DNA of 64,000 nt from contig NZ_VFMM01000003.1 in NCBI RefSeq assembly GCF_006715085.1, positions 310,001-374,000 on the forward strand, in the 5' to 3' direction. The translations under genes were made by a program, and so were the position numbers. Below the pieces are notes generated by a model that ran no database searches, had not been told where the DNA came from, and saw only the letters and a list, made by a program, of their open reading frames with translations. This stretch comes from Kribbella jejuensis (lineage in GTDB: Bacteria; Actinomycetota; Actinomycetes; Propionibacteriales; Kribbellaceae). Every line of letters starts with the position of its first letter. Position 1 is the first letter of the stretch. Below are positions 49,391-58,075 of this stretch, in pieces.

Positions 49391-50475
49391 CCGAGCCGAT
49401 CGAAACCGTGTCCGTCTCAGACGTCCAGGACGCCCCGAAGCAGCGGGTTGAGCGCGGCGAGGCGTTCCTCGACGTCCGCGACCTCAAGGTGCACTTCCCG
49501 ACCGACGACGGTGTGGTGAAGTCTGTCGACGGCATCTCGTTCAAGCTGGAACGCGGCAAGACGCTCGGCATCGTCGGCGAGTCCGGCTCCGGCAAGAGCG
49601 TCACCAGCCTGTCGATCATGGGTCTGCACAAGCCCGGGGTGGCGAAGATCAGCGGCCAGATCTTCCTCGACGGTCAGGACCTGGTCGCCTCCTCGCGCGA
49701 GGAGGTCCGGCTGCTCCGCGGCAAGCGGATGGCGATGATCTTCCAGGACCCGCTGTCGGCGATGCACCCGTACTACACGGTCGGCCACCAGATCGTCGAG
49801 GCCTACCGGGTGCACAACCAGGTCAGCAAGCAGGTCGCGAAGAAGCACGCGATCGAGATGCTCGACCGGGTCGGTATCCCGCAGCCGGACCGGCGGGTGG
49901 ACGCGTACCCGCACCAGTTCTCCGGCGGGATGCGGCAGCGCGCGATGATCGCGATGGCGCTGTCCTGTGACCCCGACCTGCTGATCGCCGACGAGCCGAC
50001 CACGGCCCTCGACGTCACCGTGCAGGCGCAGATCCTGGACCTGATCCGGGACCTGCAGCGCGAGTTCAACTCCGCCGTCATCATCATCACGCACGACCTG
50101 GGCGTGGTGGCCGAGCTGGCCGACGACATCCAGGTGATGTACGCCGGCCGCGCGATCGAGTACGGCACCGCCGAGGACATCTTCGACGCGCCGCAGCACC
50201 CGTACACCTGGGGTCTGCTCGGCTCGATGCCGCGGATCGACCGGGAACGCAGCGAGCGGCTGATCCCGATCAAGGGCACGCCGCCCAGCCTGATCAACGT
50301 GCCGAAGGGCTGCGCGTTCAACCCGCGCTGCAACTACGCGCACCTGAACGGCGGGCTCAGCGAGACCGAGAGTCCGGAGCTGCTGGACACCGGCGACGGC
50401 CACATGGTCGCCTGCCACCTCTCCCCGCAGAACCGCCGCGAGGCGTGGGAGACCGACATCAAGCCGAAGCTCTGA
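49387..50475 (+). CDS. Peptide ABC transporter ATP-binding protein (OppD/DppD-like)
   Basis: A 362-residue ATPase: Walker A GIVGESGSGKSVTSLS, signature HQFSGGMRQRAMIAMAL, Walker B LLIADEPTTALDVT, and the oligopeptide C-terminal domain with GCAFNPRCNYA (Cys residues of the Opp-type iron-sulfur-like motif are partly present). It works with OppF as a heterodimer to energise the two permeases. GTG 49387 overlaps the DppB stop by 4 bp. Confidence 0.93.
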   Translation: MTEPIETVSVSDVQDAPKQRVERGEAFLDVRDLKVHFPTDDGVVKSVDGISFKLERGKTLGIVGESGSGKSVTSLSIMGLHKPGVAKISGQIFLDGQDLVASSREEVRLLRGKRMAMIFQDPLSAMHPYYTVGHQIVEAYRVHNQVSKQVAKKHAIEMLDRVGIPQPDRRVDAYPHQFSGGMRQRAMIAMALSCDPDLLIADEPTTALDVTVQAQILDLIRDLQREFNSAVIIITHDLGVVAELADDIQVMYAGRAIEYGTAEDIFDAPQHPYTWGLLGSMPRIDRERSERLIPIKGTPPSLINVPKGCAFNPRCNYAHLNGGLSETESPELLDTGDGHMVACHLSPQNRREAWETDIKPKL

Positions 50476-50486
50476 ACGGGACCATC

Positions 50487-51551
50487 GTGACAACTACTGA
50501 TGCTCAGTCGACTCCGAAGCCCGTCAAGGACGGCGGGGAGCTGCTGTCGGTCGACGGCCTCGTCAAGCACTTCCCGATCCGCAAGGGGCTGCTGCAGCGC
50601 CAGGTCGGCGCAGTCCAGGCGGTTGACGGCCTGTCCTTCAGCGTGAAGCAGGGCGAGACGCTCTCGCTGGTGGGGGAGTCCGGTTGCGGCAAGACGACCA
50701 CCGGCCGGCTGCTCACCCGGCTGGAGACGCCGACGTCCGGCAAGATCGTGTTCGAGGGCCGCGACATCAGCCACCTCGGCGAGGGGAAGATGCGGCCGAT
50801 GCGTCGCGACGTACAGATGATCTTCCAGGACCCGTACGGCTCGCTGAACCCGCGGCACACGGTCGGCAAGATCGTCGGCGCACCGTTCAAGCTGCAGCAC
50901 GTGAAGACCGAACACGGCGTGAAGCGGGCTGTGCAGGAGTTGCTCGAACTGGTCGGGCTCTCGCCGGAGCACTACAACCGGTACCCGCACGAGTTCTCCG
51001 GCGGCCAGCGGCAGCGGATCGGCATCGCCCGCACGCTGGCACTCCGGCCGAAGCTGATCGTCGCCGACGAGCCGGTGTCCGCGCTGGACGTGTCGATCCA
51101 GGCCCAGGTCGTGAACCTGCTCGAGGACCTGCAGGACGAGTTCGATCTGACGTACGTGATGATCGCGCACGACCTGTCGGTCGTCCGGCACGTCTCGGAC
51201 CGGGTCGCGGTCATGTACCTGGGCAAGATCGTCGAGCTCGCCGACCGCGTCAGCCTGTACGAACACCCGATGCACCCGTACACGGTCGCGCTGCTGTCCG
51301 CCGTACCGGTCCCCGACACGAAGCGCCGTACCAACCGCGAACGCATCCGCCTGCAGGGCGACGTGCCCAGTCCCATCAACCCGCCACCGGCCTGCCGCTT
51401 CCACACCCGCTGCTGGAAGGCCCAGGAGATCTGCAAGACGATCGAGCCCCCGCTGGTCCAACTGGCTCCGGGACATCAGACCGCGTGCCACTTCCCGGAG
51501 AATGCGACGCCCGAGCAGCAGGCGACTGCCGAAGCCGCCGCGAAGAGCTGA
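50487..51551 (+). CDS. Peptide ABC transporter ATP-binding protein (OppF/DppF-like)
   Basis: A 354-residue ATPase: VKHFPIRKGLLQRQVGAVQAVDG at the N-terminus (the OppF-specific start), Walker A LVGESGCGKTTTGRLL, signature FSGGQRQRIGIARTL, Walker B LIVADEPVSALDVS, and C-terminal PPPACRFHTRCWKAQEIC with the Opp Cys pattern. Partner of the OppD-like subunit 11 bp upstream. The stop directly abuts the end of the gene on the other strand (51551|51552). Confidence 0.93.
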   Translation: MTTTDAQSTPKPVKDGGELLSVDGLVKHFPIRKGLLQRQVGAVQAVDGLSFSVKQGETLSLVGESGCGKTTTGRLLTRLETPTSGKIVFEGRDISHLGEGKMRPMRRDVQMIFQDPYGSLNPRHTVGKIVGAPFKLQHVKTEHGVKRAVQELLELVGLSPEHYNRYPHEFSGGQRQRIGIARTLALRPKLIVADEPVSALDVSIQAQVVNLLEDLQDEFDLTYVMIAHDLSVVRHVSDRVAVMYLGKIVELADRVSLYEHPMHPYTVALLSAVPVPDTKRRTNRERIRLQGDVPSPINPPPACRFHTRCWKAQEICKTIEPPLVQLAPGHQTACHFPENATPEQQATAEAAAKS

Positions 51552-52706
51552 TCAGTAGAGATCCGTGATCGCGCTGCCCGTTGGTAGCGCGAACGGCGCG
51601 TTGCGTGGCGGTGTGGTGCTGAAGCGGAGGGTGGAGAAGGCCGGGACGGCAACCCGCACCGCGCCGGATGCGGCGGTGACGACGAGGAGATCCGTCTCGG
51701 CCGACTTCGAGAACCGGCGCTTGCCAGCGGCAACGAACTTCTCGTCGCCGAGCCACTGACCGAAGTAGACGTGGTCGTACGCGTACGGCAGGCCGACCTT
51801 TCGTGCGCTCGCTACCTCGTAGAGCGCCAGGTCTGCCCAGCCTGGCTCGATGACGGGCAGCGCATCGGTCGGCTCTGTCACGAGGTACTTCGCGCTGGGC
51901 GAGAGGAACGCTTGCTGGCCGGTGAATTTGGCGGGCGCCGCGGTGGACACGGTGCGTGCGATCGCCAGACCGACCGCGGGCGGGCGCTGCGTGAGCGGCT
52001 GCTGGAACACGATCTGCCCGGCCGCGACCGCGCGGACCGCGCCAAGCGGCACCTTCGCGATCCGCTCGCCCTTGTTCGTGATGACGTCCCAGCGGTAGAA
52101 GCCGTCGTAAGCGCCGAAATACGCGAGGTTGCCGTCGAGGGCTACGACGCGCGGGTCGGCCACCAGGCTGACGTTCGGCGGGATCCGGTTGCCGGCGCTG
52201 GTGCGGACAAGCTCGCGCTGGGCGTTGACGTCGTACACGACCGACTCGAAGTGGTCGTTGAAGCCCTCGACCCAGGCGACGAGATTGCCGCGGACGTCGG
52301 CGGTCAGGCGCCACGTACCTTTGCCGAGGCCGCGTACGCCGGTGTGGTCGGCTAGGTGGATCTCGTTCTCCTGGTTGAGGAAGACGAAGCCCGCGTCGGT
52401 CTGGACGAAAGCGGTGATCCGATGGGGTGCCACGGAGATGGTCTCGTTGCCGTAGTGGAGGTCGGAGCCGACGGCGTAGGTGACGCGGCGCTCGGTGAAC
52501 GGCAGTGACGGCACCCTATGTTTGCGTCCGGCGGCGATCGCCAAGCCGCCTCCGGCCAGGGCCACCGCTGTGCCGCTCGCGACGGTGAGCAGGCGCCGGC
52601 GGGAGCGGCGGTGGTTGCCGGCTGCAATGATCGCGGTCAGGTCGAGCGGTGGTGGCTCGACGCTGTCGGCCTGAGCGGTGAGGGTGTCGCGGAGCAGGTC
52701 GTTCAT
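51552..52706 (-). CDS. Membrane-anchored propeller-like protein, probable sigma-factor partner
   Basis: A 384-residue protein: N-terminal cytoplasmic ~40 residues (MNDLLRDTLTAQADSVEPPP), one membrane segment (LLTVASGTAVALAGGGLAIAA), and an extracytoplasmic domain of repeated short strands (RITAFVQTDAGFVFLNQ, VVALDGNLAYFGAYDGFYRWDV, KFVAAGKRRFSKSAETDLLVV) suggestive of a beta-propeller. The ATG overlaps the stop of the SigE-family sigma gene by ATGA, so the two are coupled. This is the usual layout of an ECF sigma factor and a membrane partner or anti-sigma factor; no zinc-type anti-sigma motif is present. Confidence 0.7.
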   Translation of the reverse strand: MNDLLRDTLTAQADSVEPPPLDLTAIIAAGNHRRSRRRLLTVASGTAVALAGGGLAIAAGRKHRVPSLPFTERRVTYAVGSDLHYGNETISVAPHRITAFVQTDAGFVFLNQENEIHLADHTGVRGLGKGTWRLTADVRGNLVAWVEGFNDHFESVVYDVNAQRELVRTSAGNRIPPNVSLVADPRVVALDGNLAYFGAYDGFYRWDVITNKGERIAKVPLGAVRAVAAGQIVFQQPLTQRPPAVGLAIARTVSTAAPAKFTGQQAFLSPSAKYLVTEPTDALPVIEPGWADLALYEVASARKVGLPYAYDHVYFGQWLGDEKFVAAGKRRFSKSAETDLLVVTAASGAVRVAVPAFSTLRFSTTPPRNAPFALPTGSAITDLY

Positions 52707-53200
52707 TCGGTCAGTCCCGCCTTCAGTACGACGTCGGAGCCCAGCCGGGTCCGGAGTTTCTTGAGCGCGTCGAAGACCTGACTCTTCACGGTGCCGACGC
52801 TGCAGCCGAGCACCTCGGCGGTCTGCACCTCGGTGAGGTCCTCGTAGTACCGCAGGACCAGCGCGGCCCGTTGCCGCGGCGGCAGGCGCTGCAGTTCGTG
52901 CCACAACCAGATCCGCGCGGTGCTGTCGTCGTCCACCGGCCGATCGGGTACGTCGTCGTTCGGCCGCTCGGCGTGCCACGACTTCCGCCGCCACCACCCG
53001 ATCGCGGTCGTGGTGATCGCCCGCCGCGTATACGCCTCGGCATTGCCCGGATCCCGCAACCGGTGCCACCCGACGTACGTCTTCACCAACGCTTCCTGCA
53101 CCAGATCCTCAGCCAGCCCCCGGTCACCGACAAGCAGGTACGCATACCGAAACAACGCAGCGTGCCGACTACCCGCAAACTCGGCAAACCCCTCGGCCAT
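52703..53200 (-). CDS. ECF sigma factor, SigE family
   Basis: A 165-residue sigma-70 family protein. Region 2: AALFRYAYLLVGDRGLAEDLVQEALVKTYVGWHRL with the DLVQEAL core. Region 4: LPPRQRAALVLRYYEDLTEVQTAEVLGCSVGTVKSQVFDALKKL. The compact length and sequence match the actinobacterial SigE-family (SigE-fam_strep) type. It should direct RNA polymerase to a small regulon. The downstream coupled gene encodes its putative membrane partner. Confidence 0.93.
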   Translation of the reverse strand: MAEGFAEFAGSRHAALFRYAYLLVGDRGLAEDLVQEALVKTYVGWHRLRDPGNAEAYTRRAITTTAIGWWRRKSWHAERPNDDVPDRPVDDDSTARIWLWHELQRLPPRQRAALVLRYYEDLTEVQTAEVLGCSVGTVKSQVFDALKKLRTRLGSDVVLKAGLTE

Positions 53201-53268
53201 CCCGCCCCCTCGCTATCCCTACCCTCCCCGACGCGAAAACCCACGCAAAGGGTTGGGCGCTGAGGTGT

Positions 53269-54069
53269 CTAGCCTCCCTGGTGTGGCGGCTTGGGGAGGG
53301 GGTTGGGGGTGGCGGCTAGGAGGACGTTGGCTATTAGTTGGTGGCCGGCGGTGTTGGGGTGGTCGCCGTCGGGGGCCAGGAGGGACGTGATGTTCGAGCT
53401 GTGTTCGAAGGGGGTGTAGATGTCGACGTACGTCGCGTCGTCTGCGGCGGCTGCGGCGTTGATCGCGGCGTTGGTGCGGAGCGTGAGCTGGTTGCTGGCG
53501 ACCCGGCCGCTGGCGGTGTACTGGCGCTCGGCGACGTCGCCGTCCTTGAACACGTTCCAGTAGCCGGTCATCAGGATCGTGGTCGGCTGGTTCTTCCGTA
53601 GCGTGTGAATCCGGGACAGGATCTTGTCCAGGTTCACGGTCAGCTGCTCGTACTCGTCGGACACACAGTCGGCCACGCACTGGCCGCTGGTGACGTCGTC
53701 GTGGTGGTCACCGAAGTCGTTCGCCCCGATCGTCAGCAGTACGACGTTCGCGTCCGAGATGGCCACCTGCGTGGTGTCGTCCTGGTCGAGCGCCTGCAGC
53801 AGACCGGTCGAGTCCATTCCGCCGACGCCCAGGTTGTTCACCGTCACCGGCGTGCGGTCGCGGTCGTGGAGCAGGTCGCCGTACATCTGGGGAAACGCCG
53901 AGCAGTTGCAGTTGGTGCCGGAGGTGACGGAGTCGCCGAGTGCCACGACCTGGACGTCTCCGGCCGGATGCGGCCGGAAGACCGAGCTCATCGTGTCGGC
54001 ACCGCTGATCGCGGTGACGACGGCCAGGACGACCAGGCCGAGGGCGAGCCGTCGGAGTGTCTGGATCAC
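53269..54069 (-). CDS. SGNH/GDSL-family hydrolase, exported
   Basis: A 266-residue protein: N-terminal hydrophobic segment (LRRLALGLVVLAVVTAIS) as signal or anchor, then SGNH blocks: block I VVALGDSVTSGTNC, block II NLGVGGMDSTG, block III TIGANDFGD, block V DGDHPNTAGHQLIANV with Asp and His. It acts as an esterase or lipase/acyltransferase outside the membrane. GTG 54069 overlaps the stop of the upstream esterase gene (4 bp, GTGA), so the two hydrolases are coupled. Cys residues NCNC and VADC may form a disulfide. Confidence 0.88.
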   Translation of the reverse strand: MIQTLRRLALGLVVLAVVTAISGADTMSSVFRPHPAGDVQVVALGDSVTSGTNCNCSAFPQMYGDLLHDRDRTPVTVNNLGVGGMDSTGLLQALDQDDTTQVAISDANVVLLTIGANDFGDHHDDVTSGQCVADCVSDEYEQLTVNLDKILSRIHTLRKNQPTTILMTGYWNVFKDGDVAERQYTASGRVASNQLTLRTNAAINAAAAADDATYVDIYTPFEHSSNITSLLAPDGDHPNTAGHQLIANVLLAATPNPLPKPPHQGG

Positions 54070-55394
54070 GCGGTTTTCGTGTGCCTCGTTTCGTGGTGCT
54101 CGCCGGTGGCCAGCTGGGTGTCGTGATGGCTCAGCCCCGCGAGGGCGAGTTGGTTGACCAGCCAAGGATAGGCCGACGCGAACGCCGGCGCCGCGAACTG
54201 CCACACGTGCGTGCCGGGGGAGATCTCCACTCGGGACCAGATCCCGACCTTGGCCGCCGCGCTGGACAGCTCCTTCGCCTCGCGCTGATGGCGGCGTTCC
54301 TCGGTGCTGGTCAGGAACAGCCCGTTCACGCCTGTGTACTTGCCGTGCGCCTTCATCACCAGCAGCGGCTCGTTCTGCTTCTCGAGCGCCACGTTGCCGC
54401 CGTACAGGTCGTGCAGGCTGGCGGCCGGCGTACTCGTGTACGGCGCAAGGTCGCCGGAGATGTCGATGAAGTGGGTGAACACGTCCGGGTGCTCGACGAC
54501 CAGGTCGAGCGAGCAGGTGCCGCCCATCGAGAACCCGGCGACCGCCCACTGGTGCGGGTCGCGGGAGGCGCCGAAGGTCTTCTCGACGTACGCCGGGATG
54601 TCCTGGTCGAGGTGGTCCGCGGAGTTGCCGCGCGGACCGTTGACGCACTCGGTGTCGTTGTTGAACTTGCGGGTCGCGTCGGCGAACACCAGGATCGGCG
54701 AGTACCCGTGGTGCTTGCTCGCGTACTTGTCTGCGACCTGTACGGCGTTCCCGAGCCGGACCCAGTCACCCGGGCCCCCGCGCTCACCGCCGATCAGTTC
54801 GACGACCGGCAGTGGGTGCCGGTGCTGGCTGCGGACGAACCAGATCGGCGGCAGGTAGACCAGCTCCTGCCGGTGCGCGAAGTGACTGTACGTGTCGGGG
54901 ATGTCCACCGCGACGAGCTTGCCCGCGCCCGGCACCTTGGTCGCGTTCGCCTCGCGCGAGAGCCCCGCGATCGATACCTGACCCGGAAGCGGTGCATTCG
55001 CCCAGTCGTTCACCGCGGCGTCGATGGTCGGGTAGTAGCCGACGAACTGGTTGACCCCGTTCGCACACACCAGCGCTGCGAGCGCGGCCGCCACGACCGC
55101 CATCCCGCGCCGCCACCACCGCGCGGTCCGCCACCCGGCGGCCAGCACGATCAGCGCCGCCACCGCCAACCCGAACCACAACCACACCGAGAACGGGAGT
55201 GGATCGGTCACGCCGACGGCCGTGGCGCCCCAGTACGCCGCGAGCAGGGTCAGCACCAACGCCAGCCCACCGATCAGCGGCACCGCCCGCAACCGCCACT
55301 CCCGGTTGCGCCAGCCGATGGCAGCGATCAGGGAGCCGGCGGCCAAGACGTCCAGCATCGCCGGAAACCATCCCCCCAGCAGCGACACATTCAT
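54066..55394 (-). CDS. Membrane-anchored esterase (mycolyltransferase/EstD-like fold)
   Basis: A 442-residue protein. Four hydrophobic segments occupy the first ~120 residues (e.g. LAALVCANGVNQFVGYYP ends the last). The extracytoplasmic domain of the esterase-D/antigen-85 type follows, with nucleophile AVAGFSMGGTCSLDL, Asp region FTHFIDISGDLAP and His in SPGTHVWQFAAPAF. ATG 55394 follows GGAGGG. It is widespread in actinobacteria that lack mycolic acids, so the role is probably general acyl transfer or esterase activity. Coupled to the SGNH gene downstream. Confidence 0.85.
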   Translation of the reverse strand: MNVSLLGGWFPAMLDVLAAGSLIAAIGWRNREWRLRAVPLIGGLALVLTLLAAYWGATAVGVTDPLPFSVWLWFGLAVAALIVLAAGWRTARWWRRGMAVVAAALAALVCANGVNQFVGYYPTIDAAVNDWANAPLPGQVSIAGLSREANATKVPGAGKLVAVDIPDTYSHFAHRQELVYLPPIWFVRSQHRHPLPVVELIGGERGGPGDWVRLGNAVQVADKYASKHHGYSPILVFADATRKFNNDTECVNGPRGNSADHLDQDIPAYVEKTFGASRDPHQWAVAGFSMGGTCSLDLVVEHPDVFTHFIDISGDLAPYTSTPAASLHDLYGGNVALEKQNEPLLVMKAHGKYTGVNGLFLTSTEERRHQREAKELSSAAAKVGIWSRVEISPGTHVWQFAAPAFASAYPWLVNQLALAGLSHHDTQLATGEHHETRHTKTA

Positions 55395-55548
55395 CCGACC
55401 CTCCGTACTTCGACTAGACCCAACCCCCAGACGCCGTACGTCAACGAATGGTTGGCACGAGAGATTCCGACCCACTCAGCGTTTACACAGGTGCGATCGC
55501 GTGACCGATCGATCACCGAGTGTCGCAGGCGCGGACAAAGGGGTTCGC

Positions 55549-55565
55549 GTTCGACAATGTCGAAC
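55549..55565. promoter_or_regulatory. Perfect palindrome upstream of glpF, putative IclR/GylR operator
   Basis: GTTCGACAATGTCGAAC is a perfect 7-3-7 inverted repeat 80 bp before the glpF start. IclR-family operators are often palindromes of this size; the likely binder is the IclR regulator at 61481. Confidence 0.6.
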
Positions 55566-55644
55566 GGCTGCCGTTGTACCGCGGGGTATTGGCTCTTACA
55601 TTCCAGCCAGCCGTGGTCGTCACGGCGAGGAAGGGAGGACCGGT

Positions 55645-56481
55645 ATGGCTACGACCGAAGCGGTCAAGGCGAAGACCCTTCTGGGGGAGATGGCGGCTGA
55701 GTTCGCCGGCACGTTCATCCTGATCCTGTTCGGTGTCGGTGTTGTGGCCCAGGTGGTCGCTGGCGGCATCGGGAACCACGACTCGATCGCTTGGGCCTGG
55801 GGCCTGGGTGTGGTGCTCGGCGTCTACACCGCCGGCCGGATGACGGGTGCGCACCTGAATCCGGCGGTCACGATCGCTCTGGCGGCGTTCCGGGGGTTCA
55901 GCTGGCGGAAGGTGCTGCCGTACTCGGTGGCGCAGTTCCTCGGGGCGTTCATGGCGGCACTGGTGGTCCGCTGGAACTACACCGAGGCGCTGCACAAGGT
56001 GGACCCGGGCCTGACGATCAAGACGCAGGGCGTGTTCTCCACGCTTCCGGGCAACGGCAGCATGGATCTGGGCGTCCACATGTGGGGCGGGTTCCGCGAC
56101 CAGATCATCGGTACCGCGATCCTGATGTTCCTGATTCTGGCGATCACCGACCTGCGGAACACGTCGCCGGCGGCGAACCTGGCGCCGTTCATCGTCGGTC
56201 TGGTCGTGGTCGGCATCGGCATGGCATGGGGTACGAACGCGGGGTACGCGATCAACCCGGCCCGTGACTTCGGACCCCGGGTGGCATCGTTGATCACAGG
56301 CTACGGCGGGGCCCTCAAGGACCAGTTCGGGGATCTCTATTTCTGGGTGCCGATCGTGGCACCGATCCTGGGCGCCCTGCTCGGTGGGCTGCTGTACGAC
56401 CAGTTGGTCGGGCGGTTCCTGCCGATCGCCGACGAGGACGAGGAACCCGGCCGGATCCCCGAGGAGAACACGACCGCATGA
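55645..56481 (+). CDS. glpF: Glycerol uptake facilitator (MIP family)
   Basis: A 278-residue aquaglyceroporin: first NPA box RMTGAHLNPAVTIAL; the second is NPAR in GYAINPARDFGPRV, the Asp after the second NPA being the glycerol-facilitator hallmark. Six membrane segments and a charged C-terminal tail (DEDEEPGRIPEENTTA). It admits glycerol by facilitated diffusion. First gene of glpF-glpK-glpD, with the palindrome 80 bp upstream of the ATG and GGGAGG just before the start. Confidence 0.95.
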   Translation: MATTEAVKAKTLLGEMAAEFAGTFILILFGVGVVAQVVAGGIGNHDSIAWAWGLGVVLGVYTAGRMTGAHLNPAVTIALAAFRGFSWRKVLPYSVAQFLGAFMAALVVRWNYTEALHKVDPGLTIKTQGVFSTLPGNGSMDLGVHMWGGFRDQIIGTAILMFLILAITDLRNTSPAANLAPFIVGLVVVGIGMAWGTNAGYAINPARDFGPRVASLITGYGGALKDQFGDLYFWVPIVAPILGALLGGLLYDQLVGRFLPIADEDEEPGRIPEENTTA

Positions 56482-56514
56482 CAACTGACGTGCTGTGTGA
56501 GGAGAGGACTTTCC

Positions 56515-58032
56515 ATGGCTGACTTCGTCGGTGCCGTCGACCAGGGCACCACGAGCACCCGTTTCATGATCTTCGACCACTCGGGCAACGAGGTGGGCAT
56601 CCACCAGTTGGAGCACGAGCAGATCCTGCCGCAGGCCGGCTGGGTCGAGCACAACCCGCTGGAGATCTGGGAACGCACCAGCTCGGTGATCCGGACCGCG
56701 ATGAACGCGCAGGGTCTGCAGTCGAGCGACCTGGCCGCACTCGGCATCACCAACCAGCGCGAGACCGCGGTGGTCTGGAACCGCAAGACCGGCCGGCCGT
56801 ACTACAACGCGATCGTCTGGCAGGACACCCGGACCGACCGGATCGCCTCCGCGCTGGAGCGCGAGGGCAAGGGCGACGTGATCCGGCAGAAGGCCGGTCT
56901 GCCGCCGGCGACGTACTTCTCGGCCGGCAAGGTGCAGTGGATCCTGGAGAACGTGGACGGGGTTCGCGAAGCCGCCGAGGCCGGGGATGCGGTCTTCGGC
57001 AACACCGACACCTGGCTGCTGTGGAACCTGACCGGCGGTACGGAGGGCGGCGTGCACGTCACGGACGTCACCAACGCCAGCCGGACCATGCTGATGAACC
57101 TCGAGACCCTGGACTGGGACGACGAGCTGATCAGCTTCTTCAACATCCCACGGTCGATGCTGCCGGAGATCCGGCCGTCGTCGGACCCGAACAAGTACGG
57201 CGAGACGCTGGCCAACGGCCCGCTCGGCGGCGTCGTGCCGCTGACCGGCGACCTCGGCGACCAGCAGGCGGCCACCGTCGGGCAGGTGTGCTTCAACCCT
57301 GGTGAAGCGAAGAACACCTACGGCACCGGCAACTTCATGCTGCTGAACACCGGTACCGAACTGGTCCGCTCCAAGGCGGGTCTGCTGAGCACGATGTGCT
57401 ACAAGTTCGGCGACGAGGCGCCGGTGTACGCGCTGGAGGGTTCGATCGCGGTCACCGGTTCCGCGGTGCAGTGGCTGCGCGACCAGCTCGGCATCATCTC
57501 CGGCGCGGCCGAGATCGAGACGTTGGCCAAGCAGGTGCAGGACAACGGCGGGGTGTACTTCGTACCGGCGTTCTCCGGCCTGTTCGCGCCGTACTGGCGC
57601 TCCGACGCCCGCGGCGCGATCGTCGGTCTGTCCCGGTTCAACACCAACGCACACCTGGCCCGCGCGACACTGGAAGCGATCTGCTACCAGAGCAAGGACG
57701 TCGCCGACGCGATGGAGAAGGACTCCGGCGTGCACCTCGAGGTGCTGAAGGTTGACGGCGGCGTCACGGCGAACGAGCTGGCCATGCAGATGCAGGCCGA
57801 CATCCTCGGCGTACCGGTGAGCAAGCCGGTCGTCGCGGAGACCACCGCTCTCGGAGCGGCGTACGCGGCCGGGCTCGCCGTGGGCTTCTGGAAGAACAAG
57901 GAAGAGCTCGTGCAGAACTGGAACGAGGACAAGCGGTGGGAGCCGCAGTGGGACGACGAGCAGCGCACCCAGGGGTACGCCGGATGGCAGAAGGCCGTCC
58001 AGCGCACGCTTGACTGGGTCGACGTCGACTGA
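56515..58032 (+). CDS. glpK: Glycerol kinase (copy 1)
   Basis: A 505-residue FGGY kinase: VGAVDQGTTSTRFMIFDHSG at the start (ATP loop), ITNQRETAVVWNRKTGRP, IVWQDTRTDRI, LSRFNTNAHLARATLEAICYQ, and LKVDGGVTANELAMQMQADILG near the end. It phosphorylates glycerol to glycerol-3-phosphate. The start is 33 bp after glpF with a GGAGAGGA site. All catalytic segments are intact. A second copy lies convergently at 59822. Confidence 0.96.
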   Translation: MADFVGAVDQGTTSTRFMIFDHSGNEVGIHQLEHEQILPQAGWVEHNPLEIWERTSSVIRTAMNAQGLQSSDLAALGITNQRETAVVWNRKTGRPYYNAIVWQDTRTDRIASALEREGKGDVIRQKAGLPPATYFSAGKVQWILENVDGVREAAEAGDAVFGNTDTWLLWNLTGGTEGGVHVTDVTNASRTMLMNLETLDWDDELISFFNIPRSMLPEIRPSSDPNKYGETLANGPLGGVVPLTGDLGDQQAATVGQVCFNPGEAKNTYGTGNFMLLNTGTELVRSKAGLLSTMCYKFGDEAPVYALEGSIAVTGSAVQWLRDQLGIISGAAEIETLAKQVQDNGGVYFVPAFSGLFAPYWRSDARGAIVGLSRFNTNAHLARATLEAICYQSKDVADAMEKDSGVHLEVLKVDGGVTANELAMQMQADILGVPVSKPVVAETTALGAAYAAGLAVGFWKNKEELVQNWNEDKRWEPQWDDEQRTQGYAGWQKAVQRTLDWVDVD

Positions 58033-58075
58033 ACCGGACAGCGGTAGGAACCACGGATCGGAAGGACGGCACAAA

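Noticed and set aside
55501..55516. CRP-like site GTGA-N8-TCAC upstream of glpF
   Set aside because: CRP sites have 6 bases between GTGA and TCAC. The 8-base spacing and the symmetric CGATCG core do not fit. Noted only as a second imperfect palindrome.
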